From an uncultured Bacteroidales bacterium (GTDB lineage: Bacteria > Bacteroidota > Bacteroidia > Bacteroidales > Paludibacteraceae), in NCBI GenBank assembly GCA_937891905.1, contig CALATT010000051.1, forward strand, positions 6,129 to 70,128: a DNA stretch of 64,000 nucleotides. Reading direction: 5' to 3'. Positions 46,616-54,938 of this stretch are shown piece after piece. The notes under the pieces were generated by a model. It was not told the DNA's origin. It did no database searches and was given only the letters and a program-made list of their open reading frames with translations. Each line of letters opens with the position of its first letter. Positions within the stretch are counted from its first letter, which is position 1. The position numbers and the translations under genes are program-made.

Positions 46616-47869
46616 ATGCACTATTTATTTACATCTGAATCAGTGTCTGAAGGTCACCCAGACAAAGTGAGCGACCAAATATCCGATGCTATCTTAGACA
46701 ATATGCTTGCGCAAGACCCACAAGCGCATGTGGCTTGCGAAACACTCTGCACCACAGGACAAGTGATCGTGGCAGGAGAAGTGAGTTGCAAAGGATGGGT
46801 AGATATTCAGAAAGTGGTTCGCAAAACAATTGCTGAAATTGGTTACACACGCGCCGAATACAAGTTCGAGGCAGAAAGTTGCGGTATCCTCACCGCACTG
46901 CACGCTCAATCACAAGATATCAACATGGGTGTTTGCCGTGAGACTGAAGAGCAACAAGGAGCTGGAGACCAAGGAATGATGTTCGGTTATGCCACTGACG
47001 AAACGGACAACTACATGCCACTCACACTCGACCTCGCGCACACGCTCGTTTTTACCCTTGCGCGCATACGCAAAGAGGGTGAAGTGATGACATATCTGCG
47101 CCCTGACAGCAAATCACAAGTAACCATCGAGTACGACGAGGACAACCAACCCGTCCGCATCGATACAATCGTCGTTTCTACCCAGCACGATGAAGGAGTG
47201 ACCGCAGAGCAAATAAAGAAAGATATTATCGAGTACTTACTGCCACGCGTAGCCAAACGCGACTCGCGTTATGGTCACCTACTCCATGCTTTCTTGGGTG
47301 ATAATGATGCCAAACTACTGGTGAACCCTACTGGCAACTTCGTCATCGGTGGTCCGCACGGAGATACCGGTTTGACAGGACGCAAGATCATCGTGGACAC
47401 TTATGGTGGTCGTGGCGCACATGGTGGTGGCGCTTTTTCTGGAAAAGACCCTTCAAAAGTAGACCGCTCAGCTGCCTACGCAGCACGATGGATAGCCAAA
47501 CACCTCGTAGCGGCGGGAGTAGCACGCGAGGCACTCGTACAAGTAAGTTATGCTATTGGAGTGGCAGAACCCGTCTCACTCTATGTAAACACCAATGGAA
47601 CGGCAACTGTGAATATGAGCGACGCAGAGATAGCACAACAAGTAGGACAACTATTCAACCTCACTCCAGCAGCTATTATCAAGGACCTCAAACTTACACA
47701 ACCCATCTACGAAGAAACAGCGAAATATGGACATATGGGACGCACCAACGAAGTGGTTACCAAAACCTTTATTGACGCAGATGGAAACGAATATCAACAA
47801 CAAGTAGAATTATTCACATGGGAGAAATTAGATCGAATAGAAGCAGTAAAAACTGCGTTTGGATTGTAA
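46616..47869 (+). CDS. metK: S-adenosylmethionine synthetase
   Basis: Makes SAM from methionine and [23 protein letters not shown] at the N-terminus, [12 protein letters not shown] (adenine-binding loop) and [16 protein letters not shown] (phosphate-binding P-loop) are the family signatures. The 417 residues are slightly longer than E. coli MetK (384), as in other Bacteroidota. Regulated by the upstream SAM-II element. lspA starts inside its 3' end. Confidence 0.97.
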   Translation: MHYLFTSESVSEGHPDKVSDQISDAILDNMLAQDPQAHVACETLCTTGQVIVAGEVSCKGWVDIQKVVRKTIAEIGYTRAEYKFEAESCGILTALHAQSQDINMGVCRETEEQQGAGDQGMMFGYATDETDNYMPLTLDLAHTLVFTLARIRKEGEVMTYLRPDSKSQVTIEYDEDNQPVRIDTIVVSTQHDEGVTAEQIKKDIIEYLLPRVAKRDSRYGHLLHAFLGDNDAKLLVNPTGNFVIGGPHGDTGLTGRKIIVDTYGGRGAHGGGAFSGKDPSKVDRSAAYAARWIAKHLVAAGVAREALVQVSYAIGVAEPVSLYVNTNGTATVNMSDAEIAQQVGQLFNLTPAAIIKDLKLTQPIYEETAKYGHMGRTNEVVTKTFIDADGNEYQQQVELFTWEKLDRIEAVKTAFGL

Positions 47870-48393
47870 TCGGCATCGTACTATCGGCGCTTATCATTGA
47901 CCAAACACTAAAGTTGTATGTAGCCACGCACTTCGCGTTAGGCGAAAGCAAAGAAATCACTTCGTGGTTTTGGTTTTGCTATGTAGAAAATAACGGCATG
48001 GCATTCGGCATCGAGTGGTTTTCTAAATTAGCACTCACCCTCTTCCGCATCGTGGCTGTGGGTTTATTGGGATGGTACACTCACCTACTCATTCATAAGC
48101 ATCACGCACGCAAAGGGTATATTGCTACCATCGCACTCATCATCGCGGGCGCATTAGGAAACATCATCGACTGCGTCTTCTACGGAAAACTTTTCGGCTA
48201 CGCCAACTGGATGTACGGAAGAGGAGTAGATATGTTCTACTTCCCCCTAATTCATAATAGCGCAGGAGAAGTAATTTTCTTCCGACCCGTCTTTAACTTC
48301 GCAGATACATGCATCACATGCGCTGTATTCATCATCATCCTTTTTTATGCCAAGGATATGAATAGCAGTTTAGATTCCAAAAAAGAAGCGTGA
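47818..48393 (+). CDS. lspA: Lipoprotein signal peptidase (signal peptidase II)
   Basis: Aspartic peptidase of the inner membrane that removes lipoprotein signal peptides. Four hydrophobic helices, with [11 protein letters not shown] and FNFADTCI carrying the two catalytic Asp residues, and [10 protein letters not shown] between helices 1 and 2. 191 residues from ATG 47818, which overlaps metK by 52 nt; no later ATG precedes the first helix, so the long overlap appears real. It serves the many lipoproteins in this window. Confidence 0.9.
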   Translation: MGEIRSNRSSKNCVWIVIGIVLSALIIDQTLKLYVATHFALGESKEITSWFWFCYVENNGMAFGIEWFSKLALTLFRIVAVGLLGWYTHLLIHKHHARKGYIATIALIIAGALGNIIDCVFYGKLFGYANWMYGRGVDMFYFPLIHNSAGEVIFFRPVFNFADTCITCAVFIIILFYAKDMNSSLDSKKEA

Positions 48394-48917
48394 TAAGAAA
48401 TAAATACATAATACTGCTTCTTGGATTGGTACTACTAATCGGTTGCCGACCTAAAGGGATTATCAGTTCAAGAGAAATGCGTGACATACTCATCGACCTC
48501 CATAAAACAGATGGACTGCTACAAGTATGCGGATATCAACACGGGTATGATGAAACGAGAAACATCTACTACGCGATGGTATTGGAAAAACATGGCATTA
48601 CGCAAGCACAGTTTGATTCATCCTTGGTTTGGTACACCGCCAACCCACAACTATTCGATAAGATTTACCCAAAAGTATTGGCGGCTATTGAAGAAGAGAA
48701 GGACCAATATTACGCACTACACAAAGCAGAGTTTGGGCCACAAGAATTTAACACCAATGCTGAACAACAATCATCACAACCCGAACTGCCCGCACTCACA
48801 GCCGAAGAAGCAGCATATCAAGTAGATAGCATCCTATGGGTCATAGGCCATGGCTATCCGTCTATCTGGAATCCTTATCCGGTTAAAGATCCCGAACCGC
48901 CATTCATCCGATTATAA
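48390..48917 (+). CDS. DUF4296 lipoprotein
   Basis: 175 residues starting with GTG in a GTGA overlap with lspA. Lipoprotein signal LLLGLVLLIGCRP; the following MRDILIDLHKTDGLLQ and YYAMVLEKHGITQAQFDSSL match DUF4296, a Bacteroidota family often found after lspA. Function unknown. Confidence 0.8.
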   Translation: MIRNKYIILLLGLVLLIGCRPKGIISSREMRDILIDLHKTDGLLQVCGYQHGYDETRNIYYAMVLEKHGITQAQFDSSLVWYTANPQLFDKIYPKVLAAIEEEKDQYYALHKAEFGPQEFNTNAEQQSSQPELPALTAEEAAYQVDSILWVIGHGYPSIWNPYPVKDPEPPFIRL

Positions 48918-48922
48918 TACAC

Positions 48923-48953
48923 AACGAAGCCCTTTCACGGGCTTCGTTATTTT
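48923..48953. terminator. Bidirectional terminator between DUF4296 gene and holA
   Basis: AACGAAGCCC and GGGCTTCGTT form a perfect 10-bp stem with a 6-base loop, followed by T-rich sequence on the plus strand. It separates two convergent operons; the holA stop codon starts at its right edge. Confidence 0.9.
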
Positions 48954-50016
48954 AATGCATTATTTTATAAATCAGTTCTTTCCACAAGTCCGCATCTTTG
49001 GCAGAAGGATTATTTATACCCTTCAATCGCGCATCCACCTCGCGCAGATAACCTATAATATAGAATACCTTACCCGCAGGATAATTACGCGCTGCCTCCG
49101 TGTAGTCCTTCACAAAGAATGGATTGATGCCCAACTCACGCGATACAGCTTCCTTGCTCTTATCGGGCATATAATGGTACATCAGCAGATTTGAAAAAAA
49201 TGTGAAGAGCGGACTCAATTCGCGTATCATAGGATGGTCCTTACTGCTCGCGAAATAGTTTGTTATCTGCACCGCTTTGGCTATATTCTTCTTAACAAGC
49301 GCATTCTGCAATTCAATGATATTAAAATCCTTAGAAATACCTATATTACGCTCCACTAATTCAGCATTGATAACACGCACTCCTTCAGGACAACCATCTA
49401 TCAGTTTGCGCAATGCACCTACAATAGCAGAGAGGTCTGTACCTATATGATCCGCCAGCAAAGGAGCCACGCGTGGGTCTATGGTCAATGCACTCGCTGC
49501 TTGTCCTTCTTGCTTGCGGCGACTCTCCGCCTTAGCATTAAAATCATTGATATACGCACTTATCCACCGTTCCACTTCGTAATCACGCAGTTTATCGCTC
49601 TGTAACCACACCACTTGCGGATGGTCCGTCAGTTTTTTCCACACTCCTTGACGCTTATCGGGTTTGCCATTATAGCAAATAAGCAAAAGTGTTTGGTCCA
49701 TCAAGTTATCCAAATAAGCAACCAATGCTTCCCATTTCTTCACCACTTGTGCCTCGCGCACAATAATCACCTTACGGCCACCCATCATGGAATAACCACG
49801 CGCGGCACCTATCACCGTCGATATATCTGCGCCTGGTAAGTCACGACCATAGAGCACTTGCTGGTCAAACTCACGAGCCATCTCATCCAATACATTGGTA
49901 GAGATGAATTGGTAGAGTTGGTCAATATAATAAGCCTCCTCGCCACACGCAATATAAATAGGTGCATACTGCCCCGCTTGAAGCGTACGCATTATCTCAT
50001 CAAACTTCTTAATCAT
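48952..50016 (-). CDS. holA: DNA polymerase III subunit delta
   Basis: Clamp-loader subunit that opens the sliding clamp. 354 residues with the delta fold: YIACGEEAYYIDQLYQFI near the N-terminus, the clamp-interaction region, and TDLSAIVGALRKLIDGCPEG in the AAA lid. It is the last gene of the 12-gene envelope operon and overlaps the preceding gene by 8 nt, an odd place for a replication gene. Confidence 0.9.
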   Translation of the reverse strand: MIKKFDEIMRTLQAGQYAPIYIACGEEAYYIDQLYQFISTNVLDEMAREFDQQVLYGRDLPGADISTVIGAARGYSMMGGRKVIIVREAQVVKKWEALVAYLDNLMDQTLLLICYNGKPDKRQGVWKKLTDHPQVVWLQSDKLRDYEVERWISAYINDFNAKAESRRKQEGQAASALTIDPRVAPLLADHIGTDLSAIVGALRKLIDGCPEGVRVINAELVERNIGISKDFNIIELQNALVKKNIAKAVQITNYFASSKDHPMIRELSPLFTFFSNLLMYHYMPDKSKEAVSRELGINPFFVKDYTEAARNYPAGKVFYIIGYLREVDARLKGINNPSAKDADLWKELIYKIMH

Positions 50017-51604
50017 TGCTTGGAATGTAAATCATATATTTATACTCACTTCGGTCTATCTCTCTATACCCCTCAGCACGCAGCATATCCTCCAACGCAC
50101 TCTGCGTATCCTTATAGGTGGGTTTGGTCTTAAAATGCGGAGCAAAAGTGCAGAATATAATAGGCCGCTCTCGGCGCACATAATCCTGGTACTTCGCCGT
50201 ATATACCTTATCAAAGATATTCGACCAAAATTCATTGTACACCGCCGCTTGGCAACCCGTCACCTCGCGCACCATATGCATGCGTTGTCCAACGGCTACT
50301 ATGGTTGCATTACTATCAGCATACTGCTCATAATCAGCCTTCACTTGCTCCAACCACTCTGCTTCTTGGGCTGTGACCTTAATATGCTCGTATGGCGGCA
50401 CAGAAGCCCAAGTATCCACCTGACTCAAATCACACTTACCCACACTATTCGTACTAAAACGATTCATAACAGCAAAAGCAAAAACAAACAAAAGAGGTAA
50501 CAAATACGCATATATCTCTTTTTTATGCTCTACCGCTGCGATAGGTAATAAGCACAACACAGCAGGGAATAATTTCATCCAAGCCGTATCCGTACCTAAC
50601 GGAGCCACTACCATGAGCAGCGCACCCCAACCTAATTCTTTCTTCTTAGACATAACAGCCAACACCAAGCATAGCGCAGAAATCATGTATGTCAAATCCA
50701 TATTATACCACTGGGTTCTCTTAAGTGCAAAAGCAATATAGTGTGCCAACAAAAATCCAACTATCAATCCCACACCATACATTGCCGCATTACACCATGG
50801 TGCTTGTGACCACCGTTTATTCAACTCACGCCCCATAAACACTACTCCTACCCATATTGCTGCCATTCCAAAGAGCAATGCACCCTTCGTCCATAACTGC
50901 TCTATCATCTTGCTTATCTGATGGCTACCCATCGCCGCATCCATATAGGCAGGTTTCATCACCACCCACGCAACACCATATAGCGCACCCGCACCGATAA
51001 GCACAGCACATAGATACCAGACAATATGACCAAGACGCTTCTTCCACGATTGATCATTAGCCACACACAACGCGCCAAGTATAATAGGCAACACCAAAAT
51101 ATTCGGGAAACGAACAACTATAGCCATACCCGTCACCACGCCCAATGCTATCAACCATACTCGCTTTTTTGTCCGTTGAAATCGAATTAAGATGCACCAT
51201 AAAGCAGACAAACAAAGTACCGTCAGCGTACCTGGACTGAACTCTTGATAGGCTCCATAATTGATTAGCATCAAGGCAATGAAAAGCCATGACAGATTCG
51301 CCTTTCTCTGTTCGCGGTTGAGCAGTATGCAATAAGGCAGTATAATCGCTGCTATGACGCACAACCAAGCTACAAGGCGTAAAGGCATCAAGTGTTCACC
51401 CAATAACTCCACCAATACATGCCCAATAACTATCGTGCCACTTGCCATCCATCCACCCTCTGCATGCGCATACTTATGCATCCAATAGAGCGGGTCCATT
51501 TCATTACCCAAACCCTCAAATACATAACGCAGCGAGCATACGAGCGCGAATAAAATCAAAAGCCACCACCCGCAACGGACGAAATATGTTTTATTTTTAT
51601 CCAT
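50009..51604 (-). CDS. Polytopic membrane protein, GT-C glycosyltransferase-like
   Basis: 531 residues with about 11 hydrophobic helices up to residue 380 and a soluble C-terminal part. An acidic segment in the first external loop (GNEMDPLYW) is placed as in GT-C enzymes such as ArnT or the mannosyltransferases, which use polyprenyl-phosphate sugars outside the membrane. I cannot assign a family with certainty; an O-antigen-type membrane protein is the alternative. ATG 51604 is preferred; it overlaps the aminotransferase stop by 8 nt. Confidence 0.6.
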   Translation of the reverse strand: MDKNKTYFVRCGWWLLILFALVCSLRYVFEGLGNEMDPLYWMHKYAHAEGGWMASGTIVIGHVLVELLGEHLMPLRLVAWLCVIAAIILPYCILLNREQRKANLSWLFIALMLINYGAYQEFSPGTLTVLCLSALWCILIRFQRTKKRVWLIALGVVTGMAIVVRFPNILVLPIILGALCVANDQSWKKRLGHIVWYLCAVLIGAGALYGVAWVVMKPAYMDAAMGSHQISKMIEQLWTKGALLFGMAAIWVGVVFMGRELNKRWSQAPWCNAAMYGVGLIVGFLLAHYIAFALKRTQWYNMDLTYMISALCLVLAVMSKKKELGWGALLMVVAPLGTDTAWMKLFPAVLCLLPIAAVEHKKEIYAYLLPLLFVFAFAVMNRFSTNSVGKCDLSQVDTWASVPPYEHIKVTAQEAEWLEQVKADYEQYADSNATIVAVGQRMHMVREVTGCQAAVYNEFWSNIFDKVYTAKYQDYVRRERPIIFCTFAPHFKTKPTYKDTQSALEDMLRAEGYREIDRSEYKYMIYIPSND

Positions 51605-52733
51605 TATTATAATGCGCATTGATATAATCGCAAATCATATCCACCTCTTCTATCGTGAGGTCATAATACAAAGGCAATCGCACCAAGCAGTCTGCATAAC
51701 GGTCACATTGCAGCAATGCCCGACCATCATGCTTATCTTGATAATAATCCGAACTATGCAAACTCAAGTAATGGAACACTGCCAAGATACCATTCGCTTT
51801 CATCGTCGCTATCAATGCCGTACGACTTGCCAAATCAGGCAACACCAAATAGAACATATGCGCATTAAGCGAAGCGTATTCAGGAATATGTGGCAAAGTA
51901 AAAAAGCCTTTGCTTGCTAAGGGTTCCAAGCGCTCTTTATAGCGATTCCACAACAACTTACGCTTTTCTTGTATCTCATCAACACTCTCTAACTGTGCCC
52001 AAAGGAATGCTGCATTCACCTCACTCGGCAAAAACGAACTGCCCATATCCACCCATCCATACTTATTCACTTCACCACGGAAAAACTCTGCTCGGTTGGT
52101 ACCCTTCTCCCAAATAATCTCCGCACGATGGATAAACTTCTCGTCATTAATAACCAGCAAACCACCTTCGCCGCCAGCCGTTATATTCTTCGTCTCATGG
52201 AAGGAGAACGCAGCAAGGTGACCAATACCACCGAGCGGTTGCCCCTTATAATACGAGTCAATAGCCTGCGCCGCATCCTCTACCACTATAAGGTTATGCT
52301 TTTTCGCTACCTCCATAATAGCATCCATATCGCATGCCACACCAGCATAATGCACAGGTACAATCACACGCGTACGAGGAGTAATAAGCGACTCCAAACT
52401 ATCCGCATCTAAGTTCGGGTTACAACCCATCGAGTCTGCAAAAACAATCTTCGCGCCCTCGCGCAAGAAAGCCAATGCCGTAGAAACAAAGGTATAACTT
52501 GGTACAATAACCTCGTCGCCTGGCTGCAATCCACAAAGCATGGCGCACATCTCTAAAGCGTCCGTACCGCTCGTGGTGAGTAGCGTCTTCTTAAATCCAT
52601 AACGGGATTCAAACCACTGCTGGCAACGCTTAGTGAACTTACCATTACCTGACAACTTACCCTCATGAACCGCCTCGTACATGTAGTGCGTCTCTTTGCC
52701 TGTCAAATGAGGTTTATTAAATGGAATCTGCAT
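51597..52733 (-). CDS. wecE: dTDP-4-amino-4,6-dideoxygalactose transaminase (WecE-type)
   Basis: PLP-dependent sugar aminotransferase of the DegT/DnrJ/EryC1 family. IPFNKPHLTGKETHYM at the N-terminus and the long middle match WecE/RffA, which convert dTDP-4-keto-6-deoxy-glucose to dTDP-Fuc4N. VVEDAAQAIDS holds the cofactor-binding Asp and FSFHETKNITAGGEGG the PLP lysine. 378 residues is the WecE length. rmlA at 31552 could supply the dTDP-sugar; rmlB is not in the window. ArnB is a related alternative. Confidence 0.88.
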   Translation of the reverse strand: MQIPFNKPHLTGKETHYMYEAVHEGKLSGNGKFTKRCQQWFESRYGFKKTLLTTSGTDALEMCAMLCGLQPGDEVIVPSYTFVSTALAFLREGAKIVFADSMGCNPNLDADSLESLITPRTRVIVPVHYAGVACDMDAIMEVAKKHNLIVVEDAAQAIDSYYKGQPLGGIGHLAAFSFHETKNITAGGEGGLLVINDEKFIHRAEIIWEKGTNRAEFFRGEVNKYGWVDMGSSFLPSEVNAAFLWAQLESVDEIQEKRKLLWNRYKERLEPLASKGFFTLPHIPEYASLNAHMFYLVLPDLASRTALIATMKANGILAVFHYLSLHSSDYYQDKHDGRALLQCDRYADCLVRLPLYYDLTIEEVDMICDYINAHYNNG

Positions 52734-52748
52734 AGTGATTGATTGTAT

Positions 52749-53114
52749 TTATAAGAGCGATACATCCCACCATCCTCCCGGATGGCAAAAGAACAGCACC
52801 GCGCCTATCATAATGATAATTATTGCTATTATTTTTCGTTTCGTTATCTTCTCGCCAAAACACATCCATGCCGCGATAGGTATCAGCAAGTAATTAATAC
52901 ACTCGATAATACTTACCTCTTGAGCCAACACCCCCATATAAATAGCCAATAGATTGATTACCAAACTGACCACCATCAGTCCATAACCACCTATCACCCA
53001 TATATTCACATACTCACGCCACCAAGAAGCATGGCGCTTCTTAGCACTCTTCTTGAGCATCATTTGACTCACCACGCCCAAAACGGCACTTACTATAACC
53101 AGTATATATCCCAT
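52749..53114 (-). CDS. SMR/EamA-type small membrane transporter subunit
   Basis: 121 residues with four transmembrane helices, like small multidrug resistance proteins. The size and its pairing with a second, different small four-helix protein one base away recall ArnE/ArnF, the heterodimeric flippase of undecaprenyl-phosphate-aminoarabinose. YMGVLAQEVSIIECINYLLI and CFGEKITKRKIIAI fit the helix 3 and 4 region of this group. Its substrate here is inferred from context. Confidence 0.75.
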   Translation of the reverse strand: MGYILVIVSAVLGVVSQMMLKKSAKKRHASWWREYVNIWVIGGYGLMVVSLVINLLAIYMGVLAQEVSIIECINYLLIPIAAWMCFGEKITKRKIIAIIIIMIGAVLFFCHPGGWWDVSLL

Positions 53115-53115
53115 C

Positions 53116-53457
53116 TTATTCGTTCGATTTAGCGTACAATGCGATACCTCCCATAATAATCCCGGTAGCCAGTAGTTTCATCGGCGTAATGGGTTCGTCA
53201 TAGCAGATAGCCAACAAGACCATAATGAAAAACAAACTCAAGCCCTTGAACATATACGCCACACCCAACTCTATACGCTTGAGTATCTGCTGCCACGCAA
53301 TAGCATAAACACCCAATGTGGCCACCAAGAGCACAAAACCCACACACCACTCCATGGTGAGTGGTTGCTGCAAACCCGTGTACTTCATAATCACCGATAT
53401 ACCTGCATAGAAGAGGTACACGAGCACTAAGGATATATATTGCACTGTCTTATTCAT
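53116..53457 (-). CDS. SMR/EamA-type small membrane transporter partner
   Basis: 113 residues from ATG 53457, four predicted helices; VAYMFKGLSLFFIMVLLAI and ITPMKLLATGIIMGGIAL are typical of SMR helices 3 and 4. A longer ORF from 53571 would add a Cys/Arg-rich segment lying inside the next gene and is rejected. It overlaps the acyltransferase gene by 4 nt (ATGA) and is 1 bp from its partner. Confidence 0.75.
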   Translation of the reverse strand: MNKTVQYISLVLVYLFYAGISVIMKYTGLQQPLTMEWCVGFVLLVATLGVYAIAWQQILKRIELGVAYMFKGLSLFFIMVLLAICYDEPITPMKLLATGIIMGGIALYAKSNE

Positions 53458-53996
53458 CGCATTTCTTTGATCACTCTCGCAGGATTGCCTGCCACCACTG
53501 CATAATCGGGCACATCGTGTGTCACAATCGCACCCGCAGCCACTACCGCCTCTTTGCCGATACGAGTACAACTGGGTAAGATAGTCACATTACTGCCTAT
53601 ATAGGCCTTTTGCTCTATCACCAAGGTGGTCTGTTCGGTAGGATTAACTCCCGTGCGGCGCAACTCGCTTATATCATGCTTATGCGTAATAATATGCGTG
53701 CCTTGCAAAATCCACACTTCGTCCTCAATAGTCAGATGCCCTGTATAATCAAGCAGCACATCGTGACTGATAAAGACATTCTTACCTATCGAGATACTAC
53801 CCGTCACTTGCCTATGCTCCCTATCGATATGCACATTATGCCCCACATGTAATCCCTTACCTGCCTTGAAAAGGCGGCGGTACTTACTATCACGCCACTG
53901 CAATCCAATAGGCAAGTCAAACCAATTACTCATTACCAAGCGCTGACCCACCATGCGGTGTAATTGCTCTAAATTATAACGAACTTGTGCATTCAT
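53454..53996 (-). CDS. Left-handed beta-helix (hexapeptide) acyltransferase
   Basis: 180 residues with repeated hexapeptides (GSISIGKNVFISHDVLLDY, VVAAGAIVTHDVPDYAVVAG) and the closing NPARVIKEMR typical of the maltose/galactoside/WcaF acetyltransferase group. ILQGTHIITHKHDI supplies the usual catalytic His region. In this operon it may acylate the amino group made by the aminotransferase or an OH of the sugar. Confidence 0.85.
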   Translation of the reverse strand: MNAQVRYNLEQLHRMVGQRLVMSNWFDLPIGLQWRDSKYRRLFKAGKGLHVGHNVHIDREHRQVTGSISIGKNVFISHDVLLDYTGHLTIEDEVWILQGTHIITHKHDISELRRTGVNPTEQTTLVIEQKAYIGSNVTILPSCTRIGKEAVVAAGAIVTHDVPDYAVVAGNPARVIKEMR

Positions 53997-53998
53997 AT

Positions 53999-54928
53999 TT
54001 ATACGATTTCATCGATCATAAACTTAGGACGCTGTTTGGTTTCCAAGAAAATACGACCTATATACTCACCCAATACACCCAAGAAAGCAAAATTAAGACC
54101 GAATAAGAAGAGCATGAGAACCATCATACTCGTCCATCCTGCCACCACATTACCCACCAACTTATATATAATCAGCGCCAATGCAGCCATCATACTTCCC
54201 ACACATAGTAATGCACCCAGATAGGTTACAATACGGATAGGGAACATAGAGAAAGAGAAAATACGAGCGAAAGTGAGGGCTAACATCTTACTCAGATTAT
54301 ATCCACTCTTACCTGCAAAACGCGCATCACGCTTGAGCGGTACTGCTACATAACGGCTACCGATATAATAGAGCAAACTAACCGTCGTAGCTGTTTTCTC
54401 TGGGAAATTACGCAGTTCCTCCACTACACTCTTTTTCATCACACGGAAGATACCCAAACGCGGCATGGTATGTATCTCCGTAATGGAATTACTTACTCTC
54501 TGGAAAAGACGAGAAACAGCCAACTTAAATCGGCTATCCTTACGCTCCTCCCATTGGGCTATCGCCATTGTGGCCTTTTCATCTGCCAACAACGCGTCTA
54601 TCAACACAGGTATATCCTCAGGCCTATCTTGCAAATCTGAATCCATCAGTACAATCAGTTCTTTGCTCGTTAACGACAAACCCGCAGCGATAGCACTCTG
54701 CTGACCGAAATTGCGACTCAAACGCACCGCCTTGATAGATGCGTTCGCTTGACGAACAGCCAACATCTGCAACCATGAGTCATCACGACTACCATCGTCC
54801 ACCAAGATAATCTCGTAATCAGCCGTGATAGACTCTAATACAGGACTGAGACGCTTAATCAACTCGTGAATAACTTCACTGTCATTATAAATCGGCACTA
54901 CCACCGAGATAGATTGTTTGTATATCAT
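53999..54928 (-). CDS. Polyprenyl-phosphate glycosyltransferase, GT2 (ArnC/GtrB/DPM-like)
   Basis: 309 residues: an N-terminal GT2 domain (VVVPIYNDSEVI, IILVDDGSRDDSW, LIVLMDSDLQDRPEDIP with the metal-binding D-x-D-type segment, RDARFAGKSGYNLSKML) and two C-terminal transmembrane helices (about 228-255 and 263-290). This is the ArnC/GtrB/dolichol-phosphate-mannose-synthase layout, which loads a sugar onto undecaprenyl phosphate on the cytoplasmic face. Two bases separate it from the acyltransferase. Confidence 0.9.
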   Translation of the reverse strand: MIYKQSISVVVPIYNDSEVIHELIKRLSPVLESITADYEIILVDDGSRDDSWLQMLAVRQANASIKAVRLSRNFGQQSAIAAGLSLTSKELIVLMDSDLQDRPEDIPVLIDALLADEKATMAIAQWEERKDSRFKLAVSRLFQRVSNSITEIHTMPRLGIFRVMKKSVVEELRNFPEKTATTVSLLYYIGSRYVAVPLKRDARFAGKSGYNLSKMLALTFARIFSFSMFPIRIVTYLGALLCVGSMMAALALIIYKLVGNVVAGWTSMMVLMLFLFGLNFAFLGVLGEYIGRIFLETKQRPKFMIDEIV

Positions 54929-54938
54929 ATTTTTTCTA

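Noticed and set aside
47818..47869. metK-lspA overlap as a sign of frameshift
   Set aside because: MetK reaches its normal C-terminus and LspA keeps both catalytic Asp motifs; the 52-nt overlap is simply long.
53458..53571. N-terminal extension of the second SMR protein
   Set aside because: The added residues are Cys/Arg/Gly-rich, lie fully inside the acyltransferase gene in another frame, and do not resemble an SMR start.
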